From positions 124,001-188,000 of the forward strand of contig NZ_FOKV01000004.1 of the NCBI RefSeq assembly GCF_900112105.1: a DNA stretch of 64,000 nt, read 5' to 3'. This document shows, one piece after another, positions 1-8,298 of this stretch. How positions within the stretch are numbered: position 1 is the first letter of the stretch; every line of letters starts with the position of its first letter. The position numbers were made by a program, and so were the translations under genes. The stretch comes from Zunongwangia mangrovi (GTDB lineage Bacteria > Bacteroidota > Bacteroidia > Flavobacteriales > Flavobacteriaceae). The notes beneath the pieces are model-generated. The model had not been told where the DNA came from and ran no database searches. It saw only the letters and a program-made list of their open reading frames with translations.

Positions 1-192
1 CATTTCTTCCTTTCTAAAAAGATTGAAGAAACTCAGGCTGAAATTCGACAATTAGAGAACAATTTACAGTTCTTCTCTAATGTAGATGATGATAATCCTT
101 TAGTTAAAGAAGTTCATAAAAATATAGACGATCATAAAGCACAGCTAAAAGTATGGCGTGAAAAACTAAAGAAAGTAAAGTCTCTTTACTAG
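1..192 (+). CDS. C-terminal end of a DUF349 domain protein (partial)
   Basis: Reading frame 1 is open from the window edge to TAG at 190-192. The 63 residues form a charged helical tail with FFSNVDDDNP and ending KKVKSLY, which I recognise as the C-terminus of the long DUF349-repeat proteins of Flavobacteriia. Their function is not well defined. The start and most of the protein lie outside the window. It converges on mazG with a shared terminator between them. Confidence 0.7.
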   Translation, partial: HFFLSKKIEETQAEIRQLENNLQFFSNVDDDNPLVKEVHKNIDDHKAQLKVWREKLKKVKSLY

Positions 193-215
193 TTTTAGTT
201 AAAACACAGCACAAA

Positions 216-244
216 AAAACCGTCGAATTGATCGACGGTTTTTT
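216..244. terminator. Bidirectional intrinsic terminator
   Basis: A 9-bp stem (AACCGTCGA / TCGACGGTT) is flanked by A-runs on the left and T-runs on the right, so it can end transcription of both the DUF349 gene (+) and mazG (-). Confidence 0.85.
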
Positions 245-265
245 GTTTTAAAGATTATTTCGTAG

Positions 266-1039
266 TTATAATTTCTTAGCTTCATTCCAATACACATCCA
301 TTTCAGCAAGCGTCATATCTTTTAAAGCTTTTTTACTTGCAGCAGCTTTTTCTTCTAAATATTTGAAACGAGCTATAAATTTTTTATTGGTTCGTTCTAA
401 GGCGTTTTCAGGATTTATTTTTAGGAAGCGAGCATAATTAATCATCGAGAACATAACATCGCCAAATTCGGCTTCCATTTTATCTTTATCGGCCTTATCG
501 ACTTCATCCTGCAACTCTCCCAACTCTTCCTGTAATTTTTCGAATACCTGTTGTGGCTCTTCCCAATCGAATCCTACACCAGCAACCTTATCCTGAATTC
601 GACTTGCTTTTACCAGAGCGGGCAGCGATCTTGGCACGCCTTCCAGAACGCTTTTCTTTCCTTCCTTCAGTTTTAAGTTTTCCCAGTTCTTTTTTACATC
701 TTCTTCATCTTCAACCTTAACATCACCATAGATATGAGGATGTCTGGAAATTAACTTTTCACAAATTCCGTTAGCTACATCTGCAATATCAAAATCATTT
801 GTTTCGCTACCTATTTTTGCATAGAAAACAAGGTGTAAAAGAAGATCTCCCAGCTCTTTTCTTACCTCTTCGATATCCTTATCTAAAATGGCATCACCAA
901 GTTCGTAAGTTTCTTCGATCGTAAGATGTCGCAAACTTTCCATGGTTTGTTTACGATCCCAGGGACATTGCTCCCTAAGTTCGTCCATTATGGTAAGTAA
1001 TCTATCAAAGGCTTTTAGCTGATCTTCTCTGGAATTCAT
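266..1039 (-). CDS. mazG: Nucleoside triphosphate pyrophosphohydrolase MazG
   Basis: This enzyme hydrolyses NTPs and dNTPs to monophosphate and pyrophosphate, removing aberrant nucleotides and lowering some signal nucleotides. The product is 257 aa, the usual two-domain MazG length. The N-terminal half has CPWDRKQT, then the metal-binding EExxE at residues 42-46 and ELGDLL at 62-67. A second, similar repeat (EELGEL, EFGDVMFS) lies in the C-terminal half. The frame is open 12 codons further upstream, but the ATG at 1039 (MNSREDQL) is where homologues begin. It is the only gene before the shared terminator at 216-244. Confidence 0.93.
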   Translation of the reverse strand: MNSREDQLKAFDRLLTIMDELREQCPWDRKQTMESLRHLTIEETYELGDAILDKDIEEVRKELGDLLLHLVFYAKIGSETNDFDIADVANGICEKLISRHPHIYGDVKVEDEEDVKKNWENLKLKEGKKSVLEGVPRSLPALVKASRIQDKVAGVGFDWEEPQQVFEKLQEELGELQDEVDKADKDKMEAEFGDVMFSMINYARFLKINPENALERTNKKFIARFKYLEEKAAASKKALKDMTLAEMDVYWNEAKKL

Positions 1040-1119
1040 TGTATTTTTTTTAAAAGACCAAAATACGATATTCACCTAAGGAAGACCAGAAACGGCAAAA
1101 AATTATACAACTTGATATG

Positions 1120-1380
1120 CTAGACTGCGTACAGATTAAGTTTTGGATAAGCTGAAACCGAATAGTTATTAGAACTACACATTTCTTCATATTCTTCTTC
1201 GGTAGGGATATCTAAATCCTCAAAATAACCAGAGAATAATTCCAACTCGGCGTAGGTGTTTAAAATGATCACAAGACTATCGAATTTAGGCAACGGGAAC
1301 GAAAATTCCAGTTTTGCCTCTACTTTATCATGTGCTTCAAGAAAAGCTTCGATACGCTTTATCTTATTTCTTGTTATCAT
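1120..1380 (-). CDS. Small hypothetical protein (86 aa)
   Basis: The product is an acidic soluble protein of 86 residues with no signal peptide or membrane segment. The ATG at 1380 (MITRNKIKRI) follows an AT-rich leader. An in-frame upstream ATG would add a hydrophobic stretch that looks like untranslated leader. The middle contains an EEEYEEM acidic run. I do not recognise the family. It sits upstream of mazG on the same strand with an 80-nt gap, and just outside the tRNA-derived repeat at 1473-1555. Confidence 0.6.
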   Translation of the reverse strand: MITRNKIKRIEAFLEAHDKVEAKLEFSFPLPKFDSLVIILNTYAELELFSGYFEDLDIPTEEEYEEMCSSNNYSVSAYPKLNLYAV

Positions 1381-1472
1381 TAAACATTTGTTAGAAAAGC
1401 TAAATGTAAAAAATAATAACATCGACTAAAAAGATCGATTTGCTAAAGTTTAGTGAAAACTTGCCCAAAAAC

Positions 1473-1555
1473 AAAAAACCCCGCTTAAAAGCGAGGTTTT
1501 ACAAATAAGGGTGGAAGACCGGGTTCGAACCGCAGACCACTGGAACCACAATCCA
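1473..1555 (-). pseudogene. Truncated tRNA-His copy (att-like direct repeat, distal end)
   Basis: This 83-bp stretch repeats 3014-3096 with three mismatches (1533, 1534 and 1539); the first 60 bp are identical. It carries the tRNA-His terminator hairpin and the tRNA 3' half back to the anticodon region, then stops matching at 1556. There is no 5' half, so it cannot be a working tRNA. This is the pattern left when an element integrates into the 3' part of a tRNA gene. Confidence 0.85.
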
Positions 1556-1648
1556 AATAACTTTTCTCTATTCATAATACTTTTGAGGCTTTATAAACAG
1601 TAAACGTGAACATATATAAAATGCAAATGAGAAAATAAAACTCAAATT

Positions 1649-2362
1649 TTATTTAATGTTATTATTAGCTTTTTGTATTATAGTTTCAATCTGGTGATAA
1701 TATTCTTTATATAGTTCTACAATTTCAGAAGGAATATAATTAGAGTATTTCATTCTCTCGTAATTGATTGAGATTTTTTCGATATCATATAAAATTCTTT
1801 TTAAATATGATTTTTTTACTTGAATATCTATATATCGAGAATTTGAGATATAATCAACGAGATAATTGTAATTATCTATATGCTCATTTAATTTAACTAA
1901 AAAGTTTCTTTGTCCCCTGATCTCATCTTCTATGTTAAGCTGATTTGTTAGCTCTTCCGGCCGATAAGTTTTATACCAATGATCTAATTTTTCAGCTCTT
2001 TTGCTTAAATCGGATAAATAATCTTCATCAACCTCCCTTTCATAATATGCCTTAAATTCTAGATATATCGAGGATAAATGATTTATTGCAAATTCTTGCC
2101 TACCCTGATCAATTTGTTCCTTATGATTTTTTTGCTGTTGACTATATGTGTAATAAACACCTAATAATGCAATTATGGAAATGATGGGACTAAGCAAATT
2201 GTTCAAATAGTTAGAAGCATCTAAATATCTACTATCTGGACTTACGCAAAAAACTGCAAATATTTGTCCGCTCAAAATTATAAGGATAAAAACAAATGCG
2301 GTTATTAGAATATGCTTAGCTTTCAATTTCATATTTGTGCTCTTAAATTTTGATTTAGTCAT
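1649..2362 (-). CDS. Membrane-anchored protein of unknown function (237 aa), island cargo
   Basis: Two hydrophobic helices (about residues 16-38 and 55-74) are followed by a QQQKNHKEQ charged linker and a mostly helical soluble domain to residue 237. An inner-membrane protein with a cytoplasmic C-terminus is likely. Two N-terminal helices followed by a Gln-rich coiled segment resemble proteins annotated as putative phage abortive infection proteins, but this is a topology resemblance only. The ATG at 2362 is used; the ATG at 2332 (MKLKAKHI) is an alternative. It lies between the tRNA-His repeats and is AT-rich. Confidence 0.65.
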   Translation of the reverse strand: MTKSKFKSTNMKLKAKHILITAFVFILIILSGQIFAVFCVSPDSRYLDASNYLNNLLSPIISIIALLGVYYTYSQQQKNHKEQIDQGRQEFAINHLSSIYLEFKAYYEREVDEDYLSDLSKRAEKLDHWYKTYRPEELTNQLNIEDEIRGQRNFLVKLNEHIDNYNYLVDYISNSRYIDIQVKKSYLKRILYDIEKISINYERMKYSNYIPSEIVELYKEYYHQIETIIQKANNNIK

Positions 2363-2457
2363 AGGTCAGAAAATGATAAAAGAATATTGCTCTCATTGGT
2401 TTTGATAAATCTACAGAATACTTCTTATCTTTTGAAAAACACCCGGCTTGAATATGA

Positions 2458-2640
2458 TTAAATAATTTCATGCTGTTCAATGAGATACTTTCTTTTAATG
2501 CCATAATCCTCCATTTTATTTTTAATCCAATTTATATCGATATTTTCTACATCTAAAAAAATTCTATCGAGATCACTCGCCAACCTAGAAACACTTCTCA
2601 GTCCCGATCTACCAGCTACTATTGATATAATAATAGTCAT
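2458..2640 (-). CDS. Short reading frame (60 aa), possibly a gene remnant
   Basis: It starts at the ATG at 2640 with MTIIISIVAG and ends at 2458. The reading frame directly upstream continues with protein-like sequence broken by stops (see 2641-3013), so this may be the tail of a decayed gene rather than a real short protein. No family recognised. Confidence 0.35.
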   Translation of the reverse strand: MTIIISIVAGRSGLRSVSRLASDLDRIFLDVENIDINWIKNKMEDYGIKRKYLIEQHEII

Positions 2641-3013
2641 TTATTATTCTGGTTGGATTATTTTTACTTTACCCTCATCCATTACTTTAAAATCAACTCA
2701 ATGCGCTTGTAGTTGGAAATAGATTTCTTCTGTAATGTTGTCAATTCTATGTCTTAAGTTTATTAAAAAAGCAAGGGCGGGGAGATTGTAAAATAAATCC
2801 TAATCGATCTCTTTAAAATGATGTAGTATTCTTCTTCTAGTCTTTCTTTAGTGAGTAAGAATTCATTTGAAAGGAAAACTCTGATGGTTTCTTTATTCCT
2901 TTTATAAAGTTGAACTTTGCCATTCGTAAACTTAACTTAGCAAAAGTACTTTCTATCTGCGAAAATAGGTGTTTCTGAAGTATGTATATTTCTATAAAGT
3001 CTGTATAGAAATG
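2641..3013 (-). other. Gap in the island with a stop-interrupted frame, otherwise empty
   Basis: On the minus strand, in the frame of the 60-aa reading frame, 2647-2697 translates to VDFKVMDEGKVKIIQPE between stops. The stretch 2701 to about 2755 reads RHRIDNITEEIYFQLQAH before a TGA at 2698-2700. This looks like a decayed coding region. From about 2760 to 3013 I see only AT-rich sequence with no feature. Confidence 0.35.
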
Positions 3014-3041
3014 AAAAAACCCCGCTTAAAAGCGAGGTTTT
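3014..3041 (-). terminator. Terminator downstream of tRNA-His
   Basis: On the minus strand a stem AACCTCGCTT / AAGCGGGGTT (one G-T pair) is followed by a T-run, 10 nt past the tRNA 3' end. The same hairpin is duplicated at 1473-1501. Confidence 0.8.
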
Positions 3042-3050
3042 ACAAATAAG

Positions 3051-3125
3051 GGTGGAAGACCGGGTTCGAACCGGCGACCTCTGGAACCACAATCCAGCGC
3101 TCTAACCAGCTGAGCTACATCCACC
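3051..3125 (-). tRNA. tRNA-His (GTG)
   Basis: Read on the minus strand it folds as a cloverleaf. The acceptor begins GGTGGATG and ends CTTCCACC, including the extra G at -1 paired with C73 that marks tRNA-His. The D arm, the anticodon stem CTGGA/TCCAG around loop TTGTGGT (anticodon GTG), and a T arm with GGTTCGAACC are all present. One acceptor pair (6-67) is T-T. CCA is not encoded. Its 3' half is duplicated at 1473-1555. Confidence 0.95.
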
Positions 3126-3186
3126 ATTTCAAATTGCGGTTGCAAATGTAAGCTATTTAAACAATTCCGCAAAGAAAAATTTTCAA

Positions 3187-3906
3187 TTAAATTAAATCAA
3201 ATATCGAATCGACTGCTACATAGCGTTCTACAGTATAACCTTCGGCATATTCAGTATTGATAATTCGGCCTAAATCACGTGCTCTATAGATCACACTATC
3301 AAAAAAGTTGTTGCTGGAAATAGGCGTATTTGGCTCATCACTATCAGGATCGAAAAACTGACTCTTATAAGCCTTTACAGATTCCATCTTTTTATCCATA
3401 TATCCGGTAACATCGACCACTACATCTGGTTCTATATTTTTCCACTGGATATAATGAAAAACCTGTTTTGGTCTCCAGGCTTCCTGGATTTCGCCATCCA
3501 TTTTAGTTTCTATTCGGCGTAAACCACTTAAAAAACAAGCATCACTCACTAATTTAGATCCACGACCATGATCGATATGACGATCGTCTATGGCATTACA
3601 AAAAACGATCTCTGGTTTATATTTTCTAAGGATCTTAATGATCTCTAGCTGATGCTCTTTATCGTTCGTAAAGAAACCATCTGCAAAACCTACATTTTCA
3701 CGTACATGCACACCTAAGATCTTTGCTGCATCTATAGATTCCTTATCTCTAATTTCAGCAGTGCCGCGAGTACCTAACTCTCCTCTTGTTAAGTCTAAGA
3801 TCCCAACTTTTTTTCCTCGATCTATTTCTTTGGCCAAAGTGGCAGAGCAACTAAGTTCTACATCATCTGGATGAGCACCTACGGCCAAAATATCTAGCTT
3901 TATCAT
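3187..3906 (-). CDS. bshB1: Bacillithiol biosynthesis deacetylase BshB1
   Basis: BshB1 removes the acetyl group from N-acetylglucosaminyl malate, the second step of bacillithiol synthesis in the cytoplasm. The 239-aa product has the zinc-binding AHPDD motif at residues 11-15 and a second metal motif around RHIDHGRGS, as in LmbE-type deacetylases. TRGELGTRGT is typical of the BshB1 branch. It is transcribed alone from a likely promoter box at 3930-3937. The cysteine-adding enzyme of the same pathway, bshC, lies 46 kb away at 49297-50913; bshA is not in this window. Confidence 0.95.
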   Translation of the reverse strand: MIKLDILAVGAHPDDVELSCSATLAKEIDRGKKVGILDLTRGELGTRGTAEIRDKESIDAAKILGVHVRENVGFADGFFTNDKEHQLEIIKILRKYKPEIVFCNAIDDRHIDHGRGSKLVSDACFLSGLRRIETKMDGEIQEAWRPKQVFHYIQWKNIEPDVVVDVTGYMDKKMESVKAYKSQFFDPDSDEPNTPISSNNFFDSVIYRARDLGRIINTEYAEGYTVERYVAVDSIFDLI

Positions 3907-3929
3907 TTTTCTATTTCATTTTTTTGCAA

Positions 3930-3937
3930 CAAAGGTA
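3930..3937 (-). promoter_or_regulatory. Bacteroidota -7 box upstream of bshB1
   Basis: The minus strand reads TACCTTTG, an exact match to the TAnnTTTG consensus, 24 nt before the bshB1 ATG. No TTG occurs at the usual distance upstream, so the -33 element is poor. Confidence 0.4.
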
Positions 3938-3957
3938 TAGCCTTTTTAATATTTATT

Positions 3958-5109
3958 CTAGCTTATCACTTCGAGGGCTTGTTGTATATCTTCAATAAGA
4001 TCCTCAGATTCTTCGATTCCTACAGAAAATCTTAATAATCCGTCTTTTATTCCCTGTTGTGCTCTTTCCTCTTGAGTTAAAAGTCCGTGTGAAGTTTTTG
4101 ACGGAGAAAGTATCGTACTTTCTACTCCCGCTAAACTCATCGAAGATTTTATCAATTTCAATTTTTTCTGAAATACTTCAGCATCTAAACCTTCAGCAAG
4201 TTCAAAAGAAAGCATCCCTCCAAATCCTTTCATCTGGGCTTTCGCCAATTCGTGATCTGGATGTGATTTTAAGCCTGGATAATAAACATTGGCAACTTTA
4301 TCATTCTCATGTAGAAATTCAGCAAGAATTTGTGCATTCTCGTTCTGCGCTCTTACTCTAAGTCCCATGGTTTTTAAACTTCGCTCTAAAAGCCAGATCG
4401 TATAATCACTTAAATTTCCACCAAGGTTCTTAGCCATTTGGAATACGGTATCGATTTTTTCTTCAGAAGAAATAACTACGCCTGCAAGAATATCACTATG
4501 ACCTCCCATATATTTTGTTGCCGAATGGATCACAATATCGATCCCTAGATCTATTGGATTTTGATTTACGGGTGAAGCAAAAGTATTATCGATCATACTT
4601 ACCAAACCTTTCTGTTTCGCTAAATCGGCCACAGCTTTTACATCAGTAATGGTAAGCAAAGGATTAGAAGGAGTTTCGATATAAATTACCTTCGTGTTTT
4701 CTTTAATTTCAGCTTCAAATGACGCAGGACTCGCATCTTTAGTAAAACTATATTCGATCTTAAACTTATCGAATTCTTCAGTGATCAAATTACTGGTTCC
4801 ACCGTACAATGTATTTTGAAGTACCACATGATCTCCTGTTTGAACATGAGAAAGCAAAGCCGTACTCACGGCCGCCATTCCGCTGCCAAAGATCAGTGCA
4901 GCCTCACCATGTTCTAAAGCAGCCATTTTTTTCGCTAAAGCAACCTGATTTGGCGTATTAAAATATCGTGGATAGCGTTTTACCTCAACATCTTCAAAAG
5001 CATAAGATGTTGACATATATAATGGGGAAACAGCTCCTTTAAATTGTGTATCTTCTAATTCTCCGGCATGAGTACAGATCGTATTAATGCCTTTATATTT
5101 TTTATCCAT
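3958..5109 (-). CDS. Cys/Met-metabolism PLP-dependent trans-sulfuration enzyme
   Basis: This cytoplasmic PLP enzyme belongs to the cystathionine gamma-synthase / gamma-lyase / methionine gamma-lyase family. The 383-aa length is typical. The PLP lysine is Lys-199 in SATKYMGGHSD, preceded by IETPSNPLL and DNTFASP, and ATILSPSKTSH-like substrate-end residues occur near 330. The YPRYFNTPNQ segment near residue 46 departs from the common YSRYGNPT. Exact substrate choice cannot be read from sequence; cystathionine gamma-synthase, cystathionine gamma-lyase and methionine gamma-lyase are all possible. It is on the same strand as bshB1 with a 51-nt gap, and its cysteine or methionine role would fit alongside thiol synthesis. 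Confidence 0.88.
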   Translation of the reverse strand: MDKKYKGINTICTHAGELEDTQFKGAVSPLYMSTSYAFEDVEVKRYPRYFNTPNQVALAKKMAALEHGEAALIFGSGMAAVSTALLSHVQTGDHVVLQNTLYGGTSNLITEEFDKFKIEYSFTKDASPASFEAEIKENTKVIYIETPSNPLLTITDVKAVADLAKQKGLVSMIDNTFASPVNQNPIDLGIDIVIHSATKYMGGHSDILAGVVISSEEKIDTVFQMAKNLGGNLSDYTIWLLERSLKTMGLRVRAQNENAQILAEFLHENDKVANVYYPGLKSHPDHELAKAQMKGFGGMLSFELAEGLDAEVFQKKLKLIKSSMSLAGVESTILSPSKTSHGLLTQEERAQQGIKDGLLRFSVGIEESEDLIEDIQQALEVIS

Positions 5110-5345
5110 GAACTTCTTTAATTTAAGGCAACTAATTTAAGAAGTTAAGCTTGTATTTACTATAGATTAACTGCCTTTCTCCCATAAAGTCTTAAGAGAA
5201 TCTTTATCCGAAATCGAATTCGCCTTACTTTCAGCTTAAATTTTATAAATTTCTTAGCATTTACAATCTTCGCTTTACCACCTGTTTAACAACAAAAAAA
5301 GGGCTTTCGCACTACCTTTAGATTACATAAAGAAAAAGAAAAATT

Positions 5346-7085
5346 ATGGGAAATACTGTTGCAGATCTTTTAGTGAAAATGCTTGTAGAAGCTGGTGTAA
5401 AACGTGTTTATGCGGTTACTGGCGATAGCCTAAATCCAGTTAACGATGCTGTTCGCCGTGATGGCAGGTTACAATGGATTCATGTACGTCACGAAGAGGC
5501 CGGAGCATATGCGGCTTCGATGGATGCCGAGTTAGACGGCATAGGATGTTGTATGGGAAGTAGTGGCCCGGGACATGTCCATTTGGTAAACGGACTCTAT
5601 GATGCCAATAGAGCAGGCAATCCTGTTATTGCAATTGCTTCGACAGTAGAAACCGATAAACTGGGTACTGAAAATTTTCAGGAAACTAATGTGACAAAGT
5701 TATTTGACGATTGTAGCAAATACTGCTTTATGGCAAACACTCCAGCACAGGCAGCACATGGATTTCAAAGTGCGATTCAGCATGCTATCCATCAAAAAGG
5801 TGTTGGCGTTGTGGGCTTACCTGGCGATGTTGCTTCAGCAGATGCTACTCACATTACCACTTCAGAACAAAACTATTTTACGAGCTCTAAACTACAACCA
5901 GGAGATTCAGAAATAAAAACTCTTGCAAAAGTAATTAACGAGAATAAAAAAGTAATGCTTTACTGCGGTCACGGTTGTAAGGATGCTCAGAACGAAGTAA
6001 TGCAACTGGCAAAAAAACTAAATGCTCCTATGGGCTTTAGCTTCCGCGGAAAAATATATTTCGATAAAGAAAATAATCCTTATGCTGTAGGATTAAATGG
6101 ATTGCTTGGAACAAAATCTGGTTTTAAAGCCATGCATGAAGCTGATGCCTTAGTGCTTCTAGGTACAGATTTCCCTTACACCAATTTTCTTCCTGAAAAA
6201 AATACCATTATCCAGATCGATGAAAAGCCAGAACGTATTGGTCGTCGTGCGAAAGTTAATTTTGGTTATCACGGTAAAATTAAAGATACCTTAGAAGCGC
6301 TTCTTCCACTAATAGAAACGAAGAGTGAAACCAAGTTTTTGGAAGACATGAGAGAAGTGCACAAAGAGGTTGAAGAAAAATATTGCAGCTATGTTTTAGC
6401 TAAAGGCGAGGAAAAGAAAGTCCATCCAGAATATGTTGCTGCGGTAATTGATGAGATCGCTACAGACGATGCTATTTTTACTGTAGATACAGGAATGAGC
6501 GCTGTTTGGGCAGCTCGTTATCTTAAAGGGAAGAAAAATAGATATTTAACCGGTTCGTTTAATCATGGATCGATGGCCAATGCAATGCCAATGGCTATTG
6601 GTGCAGGTTTAGGACATCCAGACCGCCAGGTGATCGCACTTTGTGGTGATGGTGGAATTTCGATGCTTTTGGGCGATTTAATGACCATTAGCCAATATAA
6701 CATCCCGGCGAAAATTGTTATTTTTAACAATGCTTCTTTGGGCATGGTGAAATTAGAAATGCAGGTTGAAGGTTATCCTGAATGGCAAACCGATATGGTA
6801 AATCCAGATTTTGCACTTATTGCTAAAGCCATGAATATCCACAGTTGGGTTGTTGAAGATCCAAAAGATGTGAAACAAGCTTTATCTGAAGCATTTGCAC
6901 ACGAAGGTCCGGCAGTAGTCAATATCTTTACCGATCCCGATGCTTTAGCGATGCCACCAGAAATCAATTTTGAACAGGTAAAAGGTTTCGCTAAGACCAT
7001 GAGTAAAATGATGATCAATGGAAAAACCGCCGATGTGATCGATACTGCAAAATCTGATATGAAATATCTAAAAGAGATCTTCTAA
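5346..7085 (+). CDS. poxB: Thiamine pyrophosphate enzyme, pyruvate oxidase / quinone-dependent pyruvate dehydrogenase type
   Basis: The family decarboxylates pyruvate to acetate with electrons passed to quinone via FAD (PoxB) or related reactions. The product is 579 aa with three domains: TPP-binding N-terminus with VTGDSLN and RHEEAGAYAA (Glu of the RHEE motif activates TPP), a central FAD/nucleotide domain, and a C-terminal TPP domain with GDGGISMLLGDL near residue 434. The order and motifs match E. coli PoxB closely. The C-terminal membrane-binding helix of E. coli PoxB is not obvious here; the tail is VIDTAKSDMKYLKEIF. A zinc alcohol dehydrogenase follows on the same strand after 109 nt. 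Confidence 0.85.
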   Translation: MGNTVADLLVKMLVEAGVKRVYAVTGDSLNPVNDAVRRDGRLQWIHVRHEEAGAYAASMDAELDGIGCCMGSSGPGHVHLVNGLYDANRAGNPVIAIASTVETDKLGTENFQETNVTKLFDDCSKYCFMANTPAQAAHGFQSAIQHAIHQKGVGVVGLPGDVASADATHITTSEQNYFTSSKLQPGDSEIKTLAKVINENKKVMLYCGHGCKDAQNEVMQLAKKLNAPMGFSFRGKIYFDKENNPYAVGLNGLLGTKSGFKAMHEADALVLLGTDFPYTNFLPEKNTIIQIDEKPERIGRRAKVNFGYHGKIKDTLEALLPLIETKSETKFLEDMREVHKEVEEKYCSYVLAKGEEKKVHPEYVAAVIDEIATDDAIFTVDTGMSAVWAARYLKGKKNRYLTGSFNHGSMANAMPMAIGAGLGHPDRQVIALCGDGGISMLLGDLMTISQYNIPAKIVIFNNASLGMVKLEMQVEGYPEWQTDMVNPDFALIAKAMNIHSWVVEDPKDVKQALSEAFAHEGPAVVNIFTDPDALAMPPEINFEQVKGFAKTMSKMMINGKTADVIDTAKSDMKYLKEIF

Positions 7086-7194
7086 ACCTAAAAAATTGAT
7101 CTAGGTTAAGATCCTTCGTTAAAAATGAGTTAAACCTAGCGTGCGCGATTTAATTGGATCACATTTCGGCTAATTTGGCAAAAAAGTGAACATT

Positions 7195-8247
7195 ATGAAA
7201 AGTACAGAAGTAAAAGCATTCGGTGCAAAAACGAATACAGCAGATCTAGAGCAATTGCAAATTGATCGTCGCGAAACACTAGCTGATGATGTAGAAATTG
7301 ATATTTTATACTGCGGAGTTTGCCATAGTGATATCCATACCGTAAGAAACGATTGGGGTGGTTCTCAATATCCTGTTGTGCCTGGTCACGAAATTATTGG
7401 ACGAGTAATTAGCATAGGGAAAAATGTTTCAAAATTTAAAGAAGGACAACTTGTTGGTGTTGGATGCATGGTAGATTCCTGCCAGCATTGCCAGTCTTGT
7501 AAAGATGGTTTAGAGCAATACTGTGAAAACGGAATGGTTGGAACTTACAATGGTAAGGACGAACATCTTGGTGGCCACACTTTTGGTGGATATTCTGAAA
7601 AAATTGTTGTTGACCAAAAATTTGTTTTAAACGTTCCTGAAAATTTAGATACTAAAGGTGTAGCTCCGCTTCTTTGTGCTGGGATTACAACCTGGTCTCC
7701 TCTTAGAAACTGGAATGTAAAAGAAGGTGACAAAGTAGGTGTTATTGGTCTTGGTGGCCTTGGGCATATGGGAATTAAATTTGCGCATGCTTTAGGTGCA
7801 AAAGTGGTTATGATCACTACTTCTCCTGGTAAAAGCGAGGATGCTAAAAGATTAGGCGCAGACGAGGTTTTGATCTCTAAAGATGAAGAGCAAATGGCTG
7901 AACATGCAGGAAGTTTTGATTTTTTACTAAATACAGTTCCTGTTAAGCACGACATTAATCCATATATCGGGTTATTAAAAAGAGATGCAACAATGGTGTT
8001 AGTTGGTGCTATAGAACCATTAGAATTCCATGGGGGCGGATTGATTATGGGAAGAAAAAGTGTTGCCGGTTCTTTAATTGGTGGAATTAAAGAAACGCAG
8101 GAAATGTTAGATTTCTGTGGTGAGCACGATATAGTTTCAGATATCGAAATGATCGATATGCAAAACATCAACGAAGCTTACGATCGTGTAACGAGTAACG
8201 ATGTAAAATACCGTTTTGTAATCGATATGCAATCGCTTAAAAACTAA
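7195..8247 (+). CDS. Zinc-dependent NAD(P) alcohol/aldehyde dehydrogenase (YahK/CAD type)
   Basis: This medium-chain dehydrogenase probably reduces aldehydes with NADPH. The 350-aa product has the catalytic-zinc cysteine in CGVCHSDIHT, GHEIIG, and the four-cysteine structural zinc loop CMVDSCQHCQSCKDGLEQYC. The Rossmann motif is GLGGLGHMG. These features place it in the cinnamyl-alcohol-dehydrogenase-like subgroup. ATG at 7195 is chosen; an in-frame GTG three codons earlier (7186) is also possible. It lies downstream of poxB and ahead of a terminator at 8299-8352. Confidence 0.92.
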   Translation: MKSTEVKAFGAKTNTADLEQLQIDRRETLADDVEIDILYCGVCHSDIHTVRNDWGGSQYPVVPGHEIIGRVISIGKNVSKFKEGQLVGVGCMVDSCQHCQSCKDGLEQYCENGMVGTYNGKDEHLGGHTFGGYSEKIVVDQKFVLNVPENLDTKGVAPLLCAGITTWSPLRNWNVKEGDKVGVIGLGGLGHMGIKFAHALGAKVVMITTSPGKSEDAKRLGADEVLISKDEEQMAEHAGSFDFLLNTVPVKHDINPYIGLLKRDATMVLVGAIEPLEFHGGGLIMGRKSVAGSLIGGIKETQEMLDFCGEHDIVSDIEMIDMQNINEAYDRVTSNDVKYRFVIDMQSLKN

Positions 8248-8298
8248 TTTGAGTTTAGGTATCGAATTAAGATTCGATAAAATATAACAAAGATTTAT

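Larger units (their letters stand above)
1473..3096. mobile_element. Putative remnant of a tRNA-His integrated element (repeat to repeat 1541 bp)
   Basis: The segment is bounded by an 83-bp direct repeat offset by exactly 1541 bp, with one copy inside the intact tRNA-His gene. It holds one membrane protein gene, one short reading frame and non-coding DNA. No integrase, transposase or replication gene is present, so the element is either a decayed island or a passenger mobilised in trans. A simple partial tRNA duplication would look similar but would not explain the unrelated cargo. Confidence 0.6.

Noticed and set aside
1473-1555. A second tRNA-His gene
   Set aside because: Only the 3' half from the anticodon region is present; acceptor 5' strand and D arm are missing and three T-arm/variable positions differ.
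2698-2700. In-frame TGA as a possible selenocysteine codon
   Set aside because: More stops follow within 18 codons, no SECIS-like hairpin was seen and the region is decayed island DNA.
7085-7110. Terminator between poxB and the alcohol dehydrogenase
   Set aside because: The AACCTA/TAGGTT stem is only 6 bp and has no T-run.
7545-8171. 208-codon open frame antisense to the alcohol dehydrogenase
   Set aside because: It mirrors the strong dehydrogenase gene, is rich in Pro/Ser/Ile from antisense codons and shows no domain motif.
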